Of a stretch of 45,912 nucleotides of DNA, positions 44,200 through 45,912 are shown piece after piece (positions within the stretch are counted from its first letter, which is position 1; the number at the start of each line of letters is the position of its first letter). The translations under genes were made by a program, and so were the position numbers. This DNA is from Rhodovulum steppense (GTDB taxonomy: Bacteria; Pseudomonadota; Alphaproteobacteria; Rhodobacterales; Rhodobacteraceae). The stretch lies in the NCBI RefSeq assembly GCF_004339675.1, contig NZ_SLVM01000029.1, positions 1-45,912 on the forward strand, in the 5' to 3' direction. The notes under the pieces were generated by a model. It saw nothing but the letters and a program-made list of their open reading frames with translations, was not told where the DNA came from and searched no databases.

Positions 44200-44415
44200 A
44201 TGTCAGGTTCTAACATACCAGAGGATGCCGAAAAAGCCCGTTACAGGCGTGTTCGCGCCGCGTTCGTGGCTCAAGGCACGACCTTGAATGCTTGGTGCTC
44301 AGATAACGGGACGCGCATTCAGAACGTGCGAGACGCCTTCTTTGGGAACTGGAAGGGTCCGAAAGCGCGGGCCTTTGTGGATCGTGTGAACGAAGCCGCC
44401 GGGACACGTCGATGA
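44200..44415 (+). CDS. Small DNA-binding protein (Ner-like)
   Basis: 71 residues, basic. ARYRRVRAAFVAQGTTLNAWCSDNGTRIQNVRDAFFGNWKGPKARAFVDRVNEAAG: helical with an HTH-like middle (TTLNAWCSDNGTRIQNVRDAF), as in the Ner-type or Nlp-like regulators found right after the repressor in Mu-like phages. The stop overlaps the next ATG (ATGA). The Shine-Dalgarno site is weak. Function by analogy: negative control of early transcription. Confidence 0.6.
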   Translation: MSGSNIPEDAEKARYRRVRAAFVAQGTTLNAWCSDNGTRIQNVRDAFFGNWKGPKARAFVDRVNEAAGTRR

Positions 44416-45015
44416 GCCTTTCCGTTACCGACATAACAGGGCTTCCCGGCCGTCCCAAAACCCCGATGGGCGTCCGCAAGATGCTGAAGCGGTTGCGGCC
44501 TCTGCAATCTGCTGGGCCTCGAACCCCCGAACGGTCGCGATCTGGCGGGCGCGCGGGCCGAGATCGCCGACAGGATCGGGCCTGATGGCTTCCTGGTGAT
44601 CGCCGAGGCGCAATACCTGATCAAGCGGAACTCGAACGGCCGCGATGACCTAGACGCCCTGGAATGGGCGCGCCAACTGGCCGAAGAGGGCTTCTTCGCC
44701 CTGGCGCTGATGGGCGATCTGCGCCTCGACAAGGCGATCAACGACCTGCCCCAGCTCAAACGGCGCACCCATCCGCGGGTGACCATCAGCCACGCCACCG
44801 AAGCGGACGTGGCGCAGTACTGCCGGGCACGCGGGCTGCATGACGATGCCACAATCCGCAAGCTGGCCGACATCGCGCGGCGGAATGGCGGGCTGGGCGA
44901 CGTGGAGGACATCTTCGCGACCGCGCGCGACCTGGGCAAGGCCAAGGTCCCGACCGTCGAAGACATCCTCGCCGCGCTCGAATACCTCGAATTCACGAAC
45001 AGGAGGGCGAAGTGA
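44412..45015 (+). pseudogene. Broken fusion of MuA-like start and MuB-like C-terminal half
   Basis: The ATG at 44412 opens MSLSVTDITGLPGRPKTPMG, which resembles the DNA-binding N-terminus of MuA-type transposases (LPGxPKTxxGV then KR). That frame soon turns into unrelated Arg/Ser-rich sequence and stops near 44580. From about 44488 a different frame carries LLGLEPPNGRDLAGARAEIADRI, a Walker-B-like GFLVIAEAQYL (Asp to Ala in the usual DEAQ) and a helical C-terminal domain ending GLGDVEDIFATARDLGKAKV...YLEF, like the second half of the MuB ATPase. Most of muA and the front of muB are missing. An internal deletion with a frameshift explains it best. Ribosome site and coupling to the Ner-like gene survive. 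Confidence 0.65.
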
Positions 45016-45329
45016 TGGCCGCCAAGACCGAAGATCGCAACGTTCTGGTGTGCGTTCCCCTCATGGCTTCGCAGATCGAGGACGCGCGGGGGATGAGCCG
45101 TGCCTTGGCTGAATTCCCCACGATTGCATGGAACTATGCAGACCGTATTCATGCGCTGCTGAGCGGTGATGCCTCGGGCGAGGCCGTGGGACAGGAGCTT
45201 GCCCAGCTTGTTCATGGGCTCCGGATCGATGCCGAACGCGCCCATGTGGCGGCGCTGGGGCTCCGGCCGATGGTCGAAGCCGCGAAGATCGTGGACCCGA
45301 AAGGACAGGAAGGGGAGCGCCCGCAATGA
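45015..45329 (+). CDS. Unknown early phage protein
   Basis: 104 residues from ATG 45015, with AGGAGG eight bases before. A GTG at 45012 is an alternative. The protein is helical (VGQELAQLVHGLRIDAERAHVAALGL) and without cysteine pairs or membrane helix; no family recognised. It overlaps the end of the muB-like frame (TGATG) and the next ATG (ATGA), so the early operon is tightly coupled. Confidence 0.6.
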   Translation: MAAKTEDRNVLVCVPLMASQIEDARGMSRALAEFPTIAWNYADRIHALLSGDASGEAVGQELAQLVHGLRIDAERAHVAALGLRPMVEAAKIVDPKGQEGERPQ

Positions 45330-45700
45330 CCCATGAAGAGGACTACCGCGTCAAGAACGCGCACGAGCGCCGGGCGATCGATGTTCCCGGGAAGACGGTT
45401 GAGGAAAGGGAGGCAGAACGGAAGGCGGAGGCCATGATCGACCCAAAGGACACTCGCATCACCTTCACCGTACCGAAACGGGACCTGGACCACTATTGCA
45501 GCGCGTTCTGGGACTGGCCCCGCGCATTGGCCGCCGATCTGGCGATCTTCCCGCGGTCCCGGGCCGGTTGCCTTTCACCAGGGGGCAGCCAGCCCATCCT
45601 GCCCGCCGCGCCAACGGCGGGCATGGGCGGGCCGGTCGCCCCGAAGTCCCGGCCGGTCCGCCCCCCATCCACCCCGCGCGCGAGGGAGGGACAGACGTGA
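45326..45700 (+). CDS. Unknown early phage protein
   Basis: 124 residues. The first 70 or so (EEDYRVKNAHERRAIDVPG, EEREAERKAEAMIDPKDTRITFTVPKRDLDHYCSAFWDW) look like real coding sequence, with charged helices; the rest is Pro/Ala/Gly-rich and could be a read-through of a shorter gene. No family recognised. ATG overlaps the stop before it and the stop overlaps the next GTG. Confidence 0.5.
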   Translation: MTHEEDYRVKNAHERRAIDVPGKTVEEREAERKAEAMIDPKDTRITFTVPKRDLDHYCSAFWDWPRALAADLAIFPRSRAGCLSPGGSQPILPAAPTAGMGGPVAPKSRPVRPPSTPRAREGQT

Positions 45701-45912
45701 CGGACAGTTATCCAAGGGCGCCCGCCCTTATCGCCCCCTATGTCGATATCCTCGGCACGGCGCTGGCGGTGCACTTCCTGCTGACCTTTGGCGGGGCCGA
45801 GCTCTACATGGCCGCGAACCCGACCGAGCGCGCGCGCGTGGTGCAACTCGTCGGGGTGGACCTCGCCCGCGCGCTGGGCGCGGCCGAACTTCCCCGCCGC
45901 GTGCCGCTGGCC
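45697..45912 (+). CDS. Mor-like transcription activator, N-terminal part
   Basis: The gene begins with GTG 45697 in GTGA overlap with the preceding stop and runs off the window after 72 residues. The visible part, VDILGTALAVHFLLTFGGAELYMA and VQLVGVDLARALG, follows the pattern of the Mu Mor/C family dimerisation domain (DILGxxLAxxLxxxFGGxxLYxP). The DNA-binding HTH is outside the window. In Mu, Mor turns on the middle promoter. Confidence 0.6.
   Translation, partial: MTDSYPRAPALIAPYVDILGTALAVHFLLTFGGAELYMAANPTERARVVQLVGVDLARALGAAELPRRVPLA

Larger units (their letters stand above)
43440..45912 (+). mobile_element. Mu-like transposable prophage, left part, probably defective
   Basis: Gene order is that of a Mu-type left end: repressor on the minus strand, Ner-like protein divergent from it, then the transposase (A) and ATPase (B) position, small early genes, and a Mor-type activator. 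The A and B genes are reduced to one broken frame, so it cannot transpose unaided. The left boundary lies between 43440 and 43510; the right boundary is outside the window. Confidence 0.7.

Overview
This is a high-GC (roughly two-thirds G+C) chromosomal window from an alphaproteobacterium, almost certainly of the family Rhodobacteraceae. The evidence is the gene order aroA-cmk-rpsA-ihfB-lapA-trpF-trpB, the block miaB-nudix-phoH-ybeY-corC-lnt-metK-trmB, an irr/fabA-fabB-fabI cluster, and a SAM/SAH riboswitch in front of metK, a class known mainly from Rhodobacterales. I found no rRNA, tRNA or CRISPR.

Layout. 1-281: the 3' end of a chemotaxis receptor. 598-2684: a two-gene operon that I read as agt-plcP (glycosyltransferase plus metallophosphoesterase), the pair that replaces phospholipids with glycolipids under phosphate starvation; a Pho-box-like site lies just upstream at 504-521. 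2710-9000: CHAD polyphosphate-binding protein, DEAD-box RNA helicase, threonine aldolase, beta-carbonic anhydrase and a THUMP RNA methyltransferase. 9030-12037: secreted GH128-like glycosidase, ZIP metal transporter, FMN L-lactate dehydrogenase. 12141-14969: rplY, a small secreted protein, an IsdG-like haem monooxygenase, pth and a DUF2237 gene. 14980-22113 (all minus): trpB, small membrane-anchored protein, trpF, lapA, ihfB, rpsA, cmk, aroA. 22262-31597 (all minus): trmB, metK with its riboswitch, lnt, corC, ybeY, a GFA-family gene, phoH, Nudix, miaB. 31746-35498: a DUF2238-like membrane protein, the iron regulator irr, and divergent fabA-fabB-fabI for unsaturated fatty acid synthesis. 35617-41748: gltX, a zincin, a Tat-type MBL hydrolase, a PfkB kinase, an unknown gene, nadE. 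41890-43317: an exported protein made almost wholly of 18 exact-length MORN repeats.

From about 43.44 kb to the window end lies the left part of a Mu-like transposable prophage: a repressor, a divergent Ner-like protein with a two-site operator between them, a broken gene that joins what looks like the start of the MuA transposase to the second half of the MuB ATPase, two unknown early genes, and the start of a Mor-type activator cut by the window end. The broken muA/muB gene suggests the element can no longer transpose by itself.

The best points for follow-up are the SAM/SAH riboswitch, the Pho-box/agt-plcP operon, the MORN protein, the Mu-like remnant with its operator, a predicted leaderless irr promoter, a tandem 11-bp CATATG repeat after fabI, and two copies of an intergenic repeat that I believe recurs across Rhodobacteraceae. 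All family names come from reading motifs by eye; no database search was run.
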